This document shows positions 22,414-33,725 of a DNA stretch of 64,000 bases, piece after piece; the first letter of the stretch is position 1; every line of letters starts with the position of its first letter. The position numbers were made by a program, and so were the translations under genes. The notes beneath the pieces were generated by a model, which saw nothing but the letters and a program-made list of their open reading frames with translations, was not told the origin of the DNA and did not search any database. Source of the stretch: Warburgia ugandensis. Taxonomy: Eukaryota > Streptophyta > Magnoliopsida > Canellales > Canellaceae. Location of the stretch: the NCBI GenBank assembly GCA_035236585.1, contig CP141126.1:64395414-64459413 (forward strand), given 5' to 3'.

Positions 22414-22556
22414 TATTTTTATTTTTATTTTTCTTTTCCTCTTTCTTTACTATTTAAAGAGGAAGTCGTTAGACATAGTGGTTGCCCAAAGAGATACTAC
22501 GCATAATAAGACCTTGTTTGTCTTGCACGATCCATGCACATTTACCTGTAGGAATC

Positions 22557-22712
22557 TTCGTTAGTTGGGGGAAGAATCAGCACAGATCGGATTTTTTGAG
22601 GAAGGTATCGAGAGAGAATTTGATTTGGTTAGACAATGTGTGGTTGGTAAATAAGGATTGGTTTTTTAGCAAGGTACAAAATGTATCGTCAAATATTCAA
22701 TATGATTCCACC
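22557..22712 (+). pseudogene. ycf2: Plastid ycf2 fragment B
   Basis: The plus strand reads [37 protein letters not shown] and [15 protein letters not shown], matching another part of Ycf2 in the opposite orientation to fragment A. The sequences on either side (22440-22556 and 22713-22917) look organellar but I could not name them. Confidence 0.8.
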
Positions 22713-22917
22713 ACAATAGAGGGTAGGGTATATGATAGATCTTTATTTTTAGATAGTGAATGGAGTTCTTCCATTCTATCCTACCCATTGGTACTGGTCA
22801 TTGATACTGGAAAAATCTCTTATTTGTTCCAACTCATGATCTGAACGAGTTGAAAGGAACATTAATGATTCATATAAATCACTTAACGGGAAATGCCTCG
22901 AATAAATCCACCGAGTA

Positions 22918-22977
22918 ACTATAAGAATTGGTACTGAACATCCCTCCTGTAATAGTACAAGCTCCCATAGCAATGAC
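22918..22977 (-). pseudogene. ndhK: Plastid ndhK fragment
   Basis: The minus strand reads [20 protein letters not shown], the conserved segment of NdhK ('[19 protein letters not shown]') near the iron-sulphur cluster of plastid NAD(P)H dehydrogenase. The match is lost afterwards. Twenty codons, clearly a relic. Confidence 0.75.
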
Positions 22978-23077
22978 ATGAGATTATGTATCGATCTCGT
23001 AGTATGTAAGAAAGGTTATTTTCGATTTGATCTTATGTATCAGGGGTCCATTTCAGTGTGACAAACCTTTTTTGCTT

Positions 23078-23191
23078 CCAGGAGATGTTTTTTATTTGCA
23101 TTCACGCCTTTTGGAAAGAGCTGCTAAATCAAGTTCTCGTTTAGGTGAAGGAAGTATGACCGCCTTACCAATAGTTGAGACTCAATCTGGA
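23078..23191 (+). pseudogene. atpA: Plastid atpA fragment
   Basis: The plus strand reads [20 protein letters not shown] and [18 protein letters not shown]. These are about 38 codons from the central part of the plastid ATP synthase alpha subunit. The next bases switch directly into rpoC1 with a short overlap, indicating end-joining at microhomology. Confidence 0.85.
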
Positions 23192-23192
23192 A

Positions 23193-23366
23193 TTAGCTAA
23201 GCATTTTATTCAAACAAATGTAGAACCAGAACGGATGGTTTTGTGCCTATTACTAGTTCTTCCTCCTGAGTTGAGACCAATCATTCAGATAGATGGGGGT
23301 AAACCAATGAGTTCGGATATTAATGAACTCTATCGAAGAGTTATCTATCGTAACAATACTCTTACT
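23193..23366 (+). pseudogene. rpoC1: Plastid rpoC1 fragment
   Basis: The plus strand reads [37 protein letters not shown] and [20 protein letters not shown]. This is a conserved segment of the plastid RNA polymerase beta' subunit. It lacks a start and ends after NTLT. In an ordinary plastome rpoC1 is not fused to atpA. Confidence 0.9.
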
Positions 23367-24115
<749 letters not shown>

Positions 24116-24875
24116 TCTTGAAAATTGACGCATGAATCTTTCTTACTATGTCCATGTGCACTTGAATTGTAACTCTTTCCATTCAATGAAAAGTTCATGG
24201 TTTATGCAATCTACTTTGATTGATTTTAAGGCTTTAAGGTTATTCAAGTTTTTGATTAATTTACTGTTGAATAGAATGCATACTCCATGTCCAAACCCAT
24301 GTATAATGCTCATCATTCCTAGTTAATTAACCATTCTTAATTCCATAAATTTCATGCATCTGCATCAACTTAGTTTTATACACATCTTGCTTAGTTATTA
24401 GTAACCCATTTTTGTATTTTTAGTTTATACTTTACTTTGTTACGATCGCATGTGCATACCTCTAAATACCATTAACATCATCTATATTTTCCCTTACAAG
24501 TCCCATGCACCCAAATCCAAGGATTCATGCGCATGGTACTTGGGTAAAGTTCATTGGTTAGCTTATTTAGTTCTTAGTTTAGTTTTAGTTTAAGATTTCA
24601 TTGCCTAGTTATCTTGAATCTTAGATTTTTTAAAAAGTTTAAAAGTTTTGTTTTTAGTTATACTTTTCAAGTTTCCTTAATTGTGCTTTTCAATTCCATG
24701 CATGTTTAGTCACTTTCCTAGTTCAATCAAATACAATATTCCTTTGACTAGAATAAGCAACTTTAATTAAGATCCAATCAACATAACAAATCTATTAGAT
24801 TACTTGTGGGATCGACCTCACTTGCATACATCTACTATTGATTCATGTGCTTACAAGTAATTTTAAAACACTCAC
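24116..24875 (+). mobile_element. LTR-X copy, segment 3 (right end)
   Basis: It resumes LTR-X after the organellar insert and ends in the family's U5 pattern: TTAGATTACTTGTGGGATCG, then ACCTCACTTGCATAC, then ATGTGCTTACAAGTAA at about 24847-24863. Together with segments 1 and 2 it makes an LTR of about 2.3-2.4 kb, the same size as the copy at 28644-31144. Confidence 0.6.
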
Positions 24876-26639
24876 CACTTTACGGTCACATAATAAAGAG
24901 CTTTGACATTGTAATCATAAAGATGGGTGATTTGCAATTGAAAAATGAGATTTCCTATCTTTTTGTATTTTTTGTTGATCAAATTAAAAGTGAAATTGCT
25001 CCTAAGTCATTTTTATGACCTTAGGGATGTACACGAAGAAGAAAACTTTGAGAAATTCATCATGGAATTTCTTTTGAAAAATCCTTTGAATTTATTCATG
25101 CTTTTGAAAATCCATGCAATATTTTGGTGAATTCTTGAACTTCATTCTTATTCTCTTGTGATAGCTGCCAATTAATTGAGGCCTAACTTGATTACATGGA
25201 TAGATGGGATTGATGTGAGAGATCTAGTTTTGATTGACATGCACTATTATGCTAATGGTCAGTTCTATGCTCTCTTAGGATTTGATTTTGGCTTGATTGA
25301 ACTTTGCACTAGTGTTAGGTTCATGAGGACCATGTTTTCAGATTTGTGGATGAAGAGATTTTCCCTACTATTGAGGATTGTAAGAACATGATGAGAGTTC
25401 ATCAAAGTGATGTAGGTTCCTAGAACCATCAACAAGTGAGACCAACTTTTGACTATTATATAGGCTCCTCCACGAAGTAGGTTCATCACTATTGATCTAT
25501 TTGTAATGAACTTTATAGGTGGAACCTTAGAGGAAACAAGAGCAAACCATTGTCGATGGCATTTTTTTGTCTATTTTCCCTTTACTTGTCTTCATCCTAA
25601 GTCCCATACAGCACCTTCTATGTTAGCACAAGTTGTTGATCAATCCATGAATCATAATGGAGATCTCTCATATGCCTTGATGAACTCAATTTGGATGAGA
25701 TAGGAGAATGGTATGGGATCATTAGCATTATCTAAGCAACTTTTTCTTCCTTTCTTTCTTTATCTTTCCCATGTGTCCCATGATCTACTGATCCTTTATT
25801 CTTTGAAGTAGCTTTGGCTTTTGGAGAGATTATCCATATACTATTCATCAATCCATAAGCCAGTCACTATCAAATCTTACTATATTCTCAATGGTTTCTA
25901 AGGAAATTCACTGTAGGTGACTAGAAGGACTAGTTGGAGGAGATGGATGCTTCAAGAATTAGGTGGCAGATGTTGGAATTCCTTTACAAATGCATAAGCA
26001 CCAACTTTGTGCCCCTAGTCGAATATGATCACACTTCCTTCTATTTTCTAGTATGCCTTATGAAACAATTCAAATATAAGTAAGGTTGAAAAACTTTCAT
26101 CCTCCAATGGGCCATAATGTAGAATTGCGAGGGCAATTAAGAATGCATAGAGTGCGATTGACATGAGATTTTGGGAGAGTATGATTTTCCTAGTTTAGGA
26201 TGTGGGATCTAGGGGGGAAGAATTGATGGAACAATGGGAAGCAATGATGATGATGACTCCTCTGAGAGTAGTAGTACTAACTAGATCACATCAAGTAGGA
26301 ATTTAAGACTTTAGACATTTGCTTTTAATTTGGCATGTAATCTTAAAATGTTTACTTCCAAGCTTTCAGCTTATGATTTATTTAGGATATTATCATACTT
26401 TGGATGATTAATACTTGGTTTGCCTTGAATTTGCACCATGTTTGCATCCTAATTTCATCATTTTCATTTTCATTTCTTTATTTTTCTCTTCTTATTTTTA
26501 TCACTTTTGCTCACAACTATATTTGATTCTTTTTAAGTTGTTATAGATTTTTCTATTTGTTTTTTTTTAATGTGGCATGGATTTTCCAAAATAATATTCT
26601 ATTGACACTTACAACTAAACATGTGTAAGAAAAGTTGCC
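24876..26639. other. Unassigned, decayed retroelement-like interior
   Basis: Short forward frames are scattered here (for example 25176-25391 and 25506-25703), but none could be matched to a family. The position right after an LTR end suggests retroelement interior. Nothing firmer can be said. Confidence 0.35.
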
Positions 26640-27115
26640 TACATAGCTCTTTATAAATTGGAGGATTAGGTCCAACATGGCCCTGGAGAACTAATTCCTC
26701 AAGGGTTACATATGCAAACTAGTAGGGGCTTTGAGAGGTTTCAAGCATGATATCTCTTGAGTTGATCCATGTTGGTGATTCCTTCAATTTGATGTCATCT
26801 ACCTCTTAGAGTTTGACTGCATTCCCATAATAAGCTTCTTTGATGACATATGGTCCCTCCCATTTTGGTCATAAATTTCTCATTAGATCTGATGATGGGG
26901 CTCTCTTTTCTTTTAGGATTAGATCCCCAACTTGTAGTTGCCTAGGCTTAACCTTCTTGTTGAATGCCCTACAAACTTGATTTTGATAAATTTGAGTGTG
27001 ATAGAGTGCTTTCAATCATGTTTCATTGAACAAGTGCAATTGATCATACTAGGCCTTGATCTCTTTTGTAGAAATCTTTTCAACAAATGATAAAGGATGG
27101 CATGTCGTGATGAAT
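26640..27115 (-). pseudogene. Tat-like gypsy integrase C-terminal fragment
   Basis: The minus strand reads YDQLHLFNET, then LKALYHTQIYQNQVCRAFNK, KVKPRQLQVGDLILK, WPKWEGPYVIKEAYYGNAVK and VDDIKLKESPTWINS with a few stops. This is the C-terminal part of a Ty3/gypsy integrase of the Tat type ('YDQL.L...RL.A...G..YQ....RA.NKKV.PR....GDLVLK' and 'P.WEGPY.V'), which contributes to DNA binding during insertion. The catalytic DDE core is absent. Confidence 0.75.
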
Positions 27116-27455
27116 GTGAGGAGTCCTTCATGATCTGATACTTCAACAATAAGATTCTAATATGCATATTGAGACTATCACATCCATCTATCGTAGGTTC
27201 TACATCTCTATGATAGTGACAATATCCTTGGACGCTAGTGCTCTCAAGTTGAATTCTTGCAACAATTTCCAAGATAATAAGGATAAAGGGTTCTTTTTGT
27301 AGTTCCATACTATAGTTCCTTAACAACTGATGATGGGGTGGCTCTTGCATGATGACAAGAGGATGACTCATGTAAGGAGAAGGAACACATGTAGGATTTG
27401 CTTCAAAATTTATTTCATGTGATACTTTGTCTTCCAAAAGGCTAGATATGTGCAA
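27116..27455 (-). pseudogene. Tat-like gag C-terminal fragment with zinc-knuckle relic
   Basis: The minus strand contains YCHYHRDVEPTIDGCDSLNM, close to the 'C.FHRDHGH.TEDC..L' segment of Tat-type gag, with the second histidine position reading P. About 70 bp further on, the frame is already integrase C-terminus. Protease, reverse transcriptase, RNase H and the integrase core are therefore missing between them. Confidence 0.55.
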
Positions 27456-28643
27456 CTTAAAATCCCAATAATTGTCAATTTATGGCCAAAGATTTTGTGG
27501 CAAAGGCATAAGCCTTTCCTTGTATGATTAATATGCTAATAACTTCTAGCTAAATTGTTTACTTGTCATGATTTCCTGATTTTGAATTTCTTATGGAACA
27601 CTCTACTGGACATGTGACTTTGTAAGCCAGTAGTGTTCTATCTGATGACCATACTATATGTGGTTGTTATAGTGTTGATCCAATGGTCAATGTGGGAGAT
27701 TTGGAGAATATTTTCTCACAATATGTGAAATGTTATATTTAATCTTCCATTATATGTATAGCTCTTGAGGCTTGTGTTTGAAGAAGAAACATTCATCTAT
27801 CTCATGTGGATATCAAATTTGAAATTTGGAGGGATATGTCTAGACAATGGTAGGATCCTATTGTGCAAGGGTTGGATGTGATTCTTGAACATTCTAAGCG
27901 CAAACACATGGAGAATAAATGAAGTCCATGAAGCTTTTCTGGATGTAATTCCCCACTTTGTTCTTGGAATGTAATTTGGGTGGATGATCTTCATTAAGCA
28001 CCCATTGTCAAGTAGGTGTAAAACATGGTATTTGTGGCAAGTGTGAGGTGAAATACTTTCTCAAACATTGCTTCCATCTACTAAGACACATGCTTCAAGA
28101 CCTACTTAGTTCCTTAAGACATGTCTATCAAGTGTTAAAAGGAACAACTTTCATAAGGATTTTGTTGCTCTTTGATGTCTCAAGACATGTTTCTAGAGTT
28201 CAAAAATAGTGTATTAATTATTTGATTTTGATTGGTAATTTTTGTATCTCCTCATGGATATCTTGACTAACAAGTTTTCTCAAAGTTTGTTTAGATTGTT
28301 TCTAGATTTTTAAGAGCTTGGGTTTCATATTATTCCACTATCATATTATTCCACTATGTATAGTGAGCTAGTTTACCAATGGGAGGGACAATTCTGGTGA
28401 ATAATATAGGTCACTCCTAAGTGAATGGGCCATATCATCTATACTAAGACCTTCCTCGCCACCAGATGAATGATATTGAAAATTTGGTTAGTGCTTTTAT
28501 GGATGGAGAACTACATAGGAGTCTAGTAGGGATTACCAACAATCTAAATTGGGTTTTGACAAAGGATGCTCTTATGGTTAGGATTGAGACTGATATATAT
28601 ATAGATAGATAGAAATATTATATACATACCTATACATTTAGCT
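27456..28643. other. Unassigned, probably decayed gag of the same minus-strand element
   Basis: Only short broken frames. The position between recognisable minus-strand gag relics (27.2 kb and 31.4 kb) suggests that it is more of the same gag. A (GATA)-like microsatellite lies at about 28590-28615. Confidence 0.35.
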
Positions 28644-29937
28644 TGTTTTAGCCCTAGAAAATACTTTATAGTCTTAATTCTACTATTTTGCAAGTCTAGG
28701 GTACATATGAAAAAAATGCACAAAATTGCTAGTTTTACCCGTGAAAGAGCAATTTTACTTTCCAAGCTACATCATGTGTCACTCATGCCAAATATGAAGT
28801 CTTAGAGGTTTAGAATAATTATTGGGTGTCACCATCAAAGTCAGAGAGGTCAGAAGCCCTATGTACAATTCCTACTCAAATGAAGGTGAAAAGGTGGAAA
28901 ATTCCATATCCATGTATACATGCATGCATTTCACCACCTTAAGAAGCTTATGAGAGAATGTAATTCATATTAAATGAAAACTTTTGATAAATAAAAGAAG
29001 ACTAGGACCCACATGAAGTATTTTTACTTATGTTCTCTCTCCTACTCAACCAATCATTGGAAGTCTTATCCATGCAAAGATGGTGAAGCACACTTGGTAT
29101 TAAGTGAAATAAATGAAAAAATCTCTAAGGAATCCAAGCCATTCATCCTAGGGAAATATGATCTAACAGTGGAGAGAAAATGAAGCTTCAGGAAGATTTA
29201 TATGTCTTAAGGAATCTCATCCATTCAAGTGAGGGTAAGCATGACCTAACGACCAAGAATGAAATATTGAAAAGTTCAAAACCCTATCCACCATTCCCAT
29301 GTTGAAAATTCTGCCTAAAACTCTAAGGAAGGGAAAATCTTAATCACCCAACTTCATCTAATGATCCATGCATCTTAGGGTCTCTAAAAACAACACACAC
29401 ATACCCAATTAGGAAATCATGCCACCTCCTTGCACTTTCTAAATTTCCAAACACCCTAAATTCACGTCACTTTTCATCTTATCTTTTCTGATTCTTATTC
29501 CTTCCATTTTCTTTCTTATTTTTTCCACTTGTTATTCATTCTCATTTCCTTCTTATTTCTTCCACTTTCCTTCTTATCTCTTTCTATATCCATCTCATCC
29601 TTTCCTAATTCCAATCCACTATCCCCATAAGATAAAGACACCTTCTCCACCTAACCACTTTCTAATTTTGACAAAAGTCAACCCAACTTCATAATCTAGT
29701 TTTCTTCCTTCCCTTCTAAGCAATCTTCTTGCCATTCCTAATAAAATCTTCTTTCCTACCACTTGCTTCCCTTCCCCATTCCACTTTCCTATCCCAAATA
29801 TAACAAAATCCAGTCCATATTCCCATAAGGGAATTCACACACCCCTTCTTCTTAGTTTACCTTTCTCCCATCAAATCACCACCATTCTTTCTTCCTTTCT
29901 TTAGATCTTAATCATCCTCCTTCGCTTCCTCAAACTT

Positions 29938-29945
29938 TATAAATA
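29938..29945 (+). promoter_or_regulatory. LTR-X TATA box
   Basis: TATAAATA followed by AGAGGAGAAAAAG and the start of a leader. The distance to the LTR end (about 1.2 kb) agrees with the split LTR-X copy. Confidence 0.55.
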
Positions 29946-30430
29946 AGAGGAGAAAAAGAAGAAAAGCTTCATCTCTTACCTTTCCCTTGTACTTGAAAGC
30001 TAAATCTAATAGAAGTAGAGGGAGAGAGATCACCTTTTCCAAAGCTCCCATAACATTAAGGGCAATTCATTAGAGAAAAAGGTAAGGAAGCTCTTCCTCC
30101 CCACTTCCCTTTCTTTGTTTCTCCCATGTTCTTCTTCTCCCACACTTTTTATTCTTTTTCCTTATTCTTTACATTACATTCCCCATCCAACCTACTCTAA
30201 ACCTTACACACCCCACCATCTCATGTATTCCCTTCTACTCTTTTATACATCCTACACACCATTTACATCCATCTTTCTTCCTTACAAGCCTTCCACCCTT
30301 GCTCTACATACATCCTTCCATTCCATCTCTCCACACTTGCTCATACAAGAACCACCTTCCATGACACTTAACCTCCACACACCACATCATCCCTTCCTAA
30401 TCACACACATATTCCATCTTGTAGCCTTCC

Positions 30431-30492
30431 CCTGTCATCTTTTTTCTTTTTCTTTTTTTTTTTTGTGGGTGGGGGGGGGGGGGGTGTGTGGC
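30431..30492 (+). repeat. T-run next to a 14-G run
   Basis: A T/C run is followed by GTGGGT and fourteen consecutive G residues (30471-30484), then GTGTGTGG. Long homopolymers like this are prone to sequencing error and can form quadruplexes. Confidence 0.8.
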
Positions 30493-31199
30493 AAGGCTAT
30501 GTGGGGATTGGGAATAAAGGAAAAGGATGAACACCTTCTAATGCTAGTCAAGGTTAACTCTAGTTCCTAAAGCATGGTTGACAAACAATTTGGGTTTGTG
30601 GCATGTTGGGTTAAGGAGATTTGAAAAGCTTGTTTGTAAATTATTGTACTTTTGGTTGAATGTAAGTCTATTAGGCCCATGTTTAGTGACACAACATGAT
30701 GACTGTAAGGCATAGTTCAAGCCCAGAAAGAAGAAGAGGACATGTAAAGAGCCTTGTTGAGTGACACAACTAAGGACTCCTATAGCGGCCACTTCAAGGA
30801 AGTCTCTTTAATTACTTTCTTTTCCTTTCTTTCTTATATTCAATTGTAATTATAGTTCATTAATGAAAATTTTGATTTTCTTATAATAGCTAGTTTACTC
30901 TTTTTACTTGCTTTATGTCTTCATTAGTTTCCTTAGTTTATTTCCTTGCTTTAATTTAATTTAATTGCTTAGTTTAGTTGCTTTATTTTAGAATTCTTTC
31001 TTTCTTTCCTTATTGGCTAAGTTAGAGTAAAGCAACTTAAGATTTTAATTAACTCCTTTTATTAAAGAATCCTCATGGGATTGACCCATATTTGCCAATT
31101 CTATACTTCAATAGAGTAGTGCACTTGCAGTAATAATTAAGACACGTTGAGATTGCAAAGGATAAGATTGATTTATTCATCCTCAAAAGGAATGACTCT

Positions 31200-31690
31200 T
31201 AAATTTTACACCACTTATTGTCGCTATTGACTAAACTCCCCTAAATGTTTTATCTAGATTTTGTCAGAGAGATGATGGAACCATTGCACAAATGATGCAA
31301 TAAGATTCTTCCAGATGTTCACCTTTTCTCTTTAACACCGATTAGCCATATCAATGCTTCCCCTTTTAAGGGTCTTGGAACAAGTTTCCCAACCATGGTG
31401 ACATGTAGCTTAGGACATTTGGTTCCATCATACTACACCATTTTAGTCATCTTGAACTCTTTGGGTGTGATAATCTCAAAGAAGAGTTTCGAGATTTTGA
31501 GATCAAGTTGTCATGCTGCTAATTGTTGGGACCCTTTTAGTAGTAGATTTAATTTTCCTCAATTCTTTCTATAGACCATTAGTGATGGTTTTTCCATCTT
31601 ATGGTTGAGGAATTTCAGACTGTATAGATGGTCCTCCAACTCAGAATGGGACATGGAACATTCTATCTGTTGAGTTTCTTGTTCTCATTG
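31200..31690 (-). pseudogene. Tat-like gag N-terminal/central fragment
   Basis: The minus strand reads TPKEFKMTKMV, then YDGTKCPKLHVTMVGKLVP, corresponding to the 'P..FK.P....YDGT.CP..H..M' signature of Tat-type gag. It is followed by EALIWL and, after a frameshift, NIWKNLIASFVQ. The same element's gag C-terminus reappears at about 27.2 kb, beyond the LTR-X insertion. Confidence 0.65.
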
Positions 31691-31769
31691 TTTGGTTGAT
31701 CGACATGAGAGGGAGTCATGACAACTAGCATGAAGAGCCACAAGATCAACATTTGACAACTACCCAATT

Positions 31770-33065
31770 AGTTGCCCATATATTATAACTTATAGGGGTA
31801 AAAGAGGATTTTTGGCCAAAATTCATAATGCATGCATTTCTAACCTAAAAGATTAAAATTTTGATATTTTATAGCTTCAAAGGATTTAATTAGAGGTTTT
31901 TACTTTTTGTAGGAAATCAGATGATAATTCGAAAGCCAAGATCGATTGAGATGAAAATTAAAGATCGAGTCAAAGCCTAAAAGTCATCACACCAACACAA
32001 GATCAAGGGTCTAGATCATCTAAAGTTAACTTGAAGATGAAATAGAAGGGGTCAAAGGTGACTAAAGTGGACAATGAACAAGCCAGTCAAAGTCCACCAC
32101 CTTTGCATGGGTTCCACTTAAGTCACTTAGTCATGACTTTGTGTGGGTTCCACTTAAGTCACCTAGTCATATTCAAGCCATGAACAAGGTGACAAACTAA
32201 GGAGCCTAGCTAGCCACCAAATCTAAGGATTTGAGCCATCAAGCTAAGCCAAGAAAGCCATCTAAGGCCTTGAAAACAAGCCAATGGAGCTCTCAAAGTT
32301 AGGTATCAAGCCATATAAGCCAAGCTACATGGAAGGCCATTATTTCAAGAGTATCCAAAGAATTATCCTTGAGATTGATGGGGATATATTAAAGATAATC
32401 AAGGGAAAATCTATTAGGATAAGATATCATGTGGACCAATAGGAAGATACCTCTCCATCTTTATTATTTTTCCCACTTTTTTCTTGTTTTCCACCTCACC
32501 ACTAGGGGGCACTATGAATTTCACTTTTCATTTAAGAGTCCAATCTTTCTAAGACTCTCCCACCTTCCTAAACTTCTATTCCAACCATCCAACTAATCCC
32601 TACTTCCTAAGAAACTACCTAGCCAATCATCTCTTTTCACTTCACTTCACCTCCCTTCCTTATCTTTTTCCTATCCATCTCTTTCATTCCCGCCTTCCAT
32701 TCCCACGAAATTCTATGTGAAACACACTCAAGGTAGGAGTTCCACTAGAAACTCCTACAAAGAAGCAGCTTCCTCCCTTCCTCACCTCATCCACTCCACC
32801 AATCTCTTATATTCTCTCTAACCTAACCAATCACTATGCTTACTACACTCCACCTCACCCTCTCTCTCCCCTACCTCATCCATAGCTTCCCCCTTTCTAA
32901 TTCCATAGCATTCCATGATTTTTGTAAGGGGAGACATCCCCTCCTAAAAAATGGTGTCTCCCACCTTAACTCATTCCAAATTGCCCAATCCTAGCTAGCC
33001 AATCCTATTCTCATCCTAACCATCCATGACTCTTCCTATTTCATCCCCATGCTACCTTTACCTTA
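31770..33065 (+). mobile_element. LTR-X, left part (U3)
   Basis: Homologous by eye to 9740-10560: TTTGATATTTTATAGC, AAGATCGATTGAGATG, GGTCAAAGGTGACTAAAG, and a C-rich zone with GGTGTCTCCCACCTTAA at 32952. It is cut at 33066, where a minus-strand F1 LTR begins. No matching right part was found beyond 35896. Confidence 0.5.
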
Positions 33066-33121
33066 TGTCACATGCGAAAACTTAGGAAATAAAGTATAAA
33101 AGATCTCAAACGGGATTTAAG

Positions 33122-33465
33122 GCACACAACTTACGAGTCATTCCACATTACCTAATATCAATCTTCAACTCTTACAAGTCATTTCACATTACTTGGTATC
33201 AGTCTTCAACTCTTACAAGTTGTTTTATCTTCAACTCTTATAAGTTGTTTCACATTACCTGGTATCAATCTTCAAGTCTTACAAGTCATTTCACATTACC
33301 TAATACCTATCTTTAACTCTTATGAGTCACTTCACATCACCTAATACTAGTCTTCAACTCTTATAAGTCATTTCACATCACCTGATACTAGTCTTCAGCT
33401 CTTATGAGTCATTTCACATTTACATGATACTAGTCTTCAACTCTTATGAGTCATTTCGTATTCAT
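33122..33465 (-). repeat. ~41-bp tandem array in the minus-strand F1 LTR
   Basis: About eight units, on the plus strand of the form CAAGTCATTTCACATTACC, TGGTATCAATCTTCAACT and CTTA. One unit near 33210-33235 is truncated. It lies near the LTR end and has no counterpart at the same place in the complete F1 element. Confidence 0.8.
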
Positions 33466-33477
33466 TTGTCCTCCTTA

Positions 33478-33725
33478 GGTTTGTAGGCCCATCTAGGCCA
33501 TGTCCACTTGGGCAGCTTGCTTGAGACAACACTCAGCCCCAAAAGGATTTGTTATTGTCCTTTTTAGATCTTAGGACTTTTTAGGCCCTACCCACTTGGG
33601 TGGCTTACTTGAGATGACACTCAGCCCCAAAAGGATTTGTTATTCTCCTCTTTGGGTCTTAGGCCCTACCCACTTAGGCAGCTTATCCGAGATGACACTC
33701 AGCCCCAAAAGGATTTGTTCTCACC
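33478..33725 (-). repeat. ~80-100-bp tandem array in the minus-strand F1 LTR
   Basis: Three units, each with TAGGCC(C/A)TACCCACTTGG followed by GAGATGACACTCAGCCCC and AAAAGGATTTGTT. The spacing shortens from about 100 to 80 bp. Confidence 0.8.

Larger units (their letters stand above)
28644..31144 (+). mobile_element. LTR-X copy (~2.5 kb), apparently solo
   Basis: It starts near TGTTTTAGCCCTAG (28644), has a pyrimidine-rich U3 (29440-29930), a TATA box at 29938, and a U5-like end: AATCCTCATGGGATTGACCC, then GTGCACTTGCAGTAATAATT. Gag fragments of a minus-strand Tat element lie on both sides, so the LTR sits inside that gag. No second LTR, primer site or polypurine tract adjoins it, which suggests a solo LTR. 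A target-site duplication was not found at the assumed ends. The 151-residue frame at 30115-30570 lies in its C-rich leader and is not a gene. Confidence 0.6.

Noticed and set aside
21423..23366. Plastid gene pieces considered as a genuine plastome segment or contaminating contig
   Set aside because: Fragments are short, on both strands, out of plastid order, carry stops, and the block is flanked on both sides by the same nuclear LTR.
24945..25703. Series of forward frames considered as a host gene
   Set aside because: No continuous reading, no start or splice pattern I could support, and no family recognised; the position after an LTR end favours retroelement debris.
30115..30570. 151-codon proline/serine/leucine-rich open frame
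   Set aside because: It lies in the C-rich leader of an LTR just after a TATA box, has low complexity, and ends in a homopolymer G-run. The related LTR-X copy (20780-21000) does not keep it.
33122..33465. Regular ~41-bp repeats, considered as a CRISPR-like array
   Set aside because: Units abut directly without unique spacers, the DNA is a plant nuclear retroelement LTR, and unit sequences drift as in ordinary tandem repeats.
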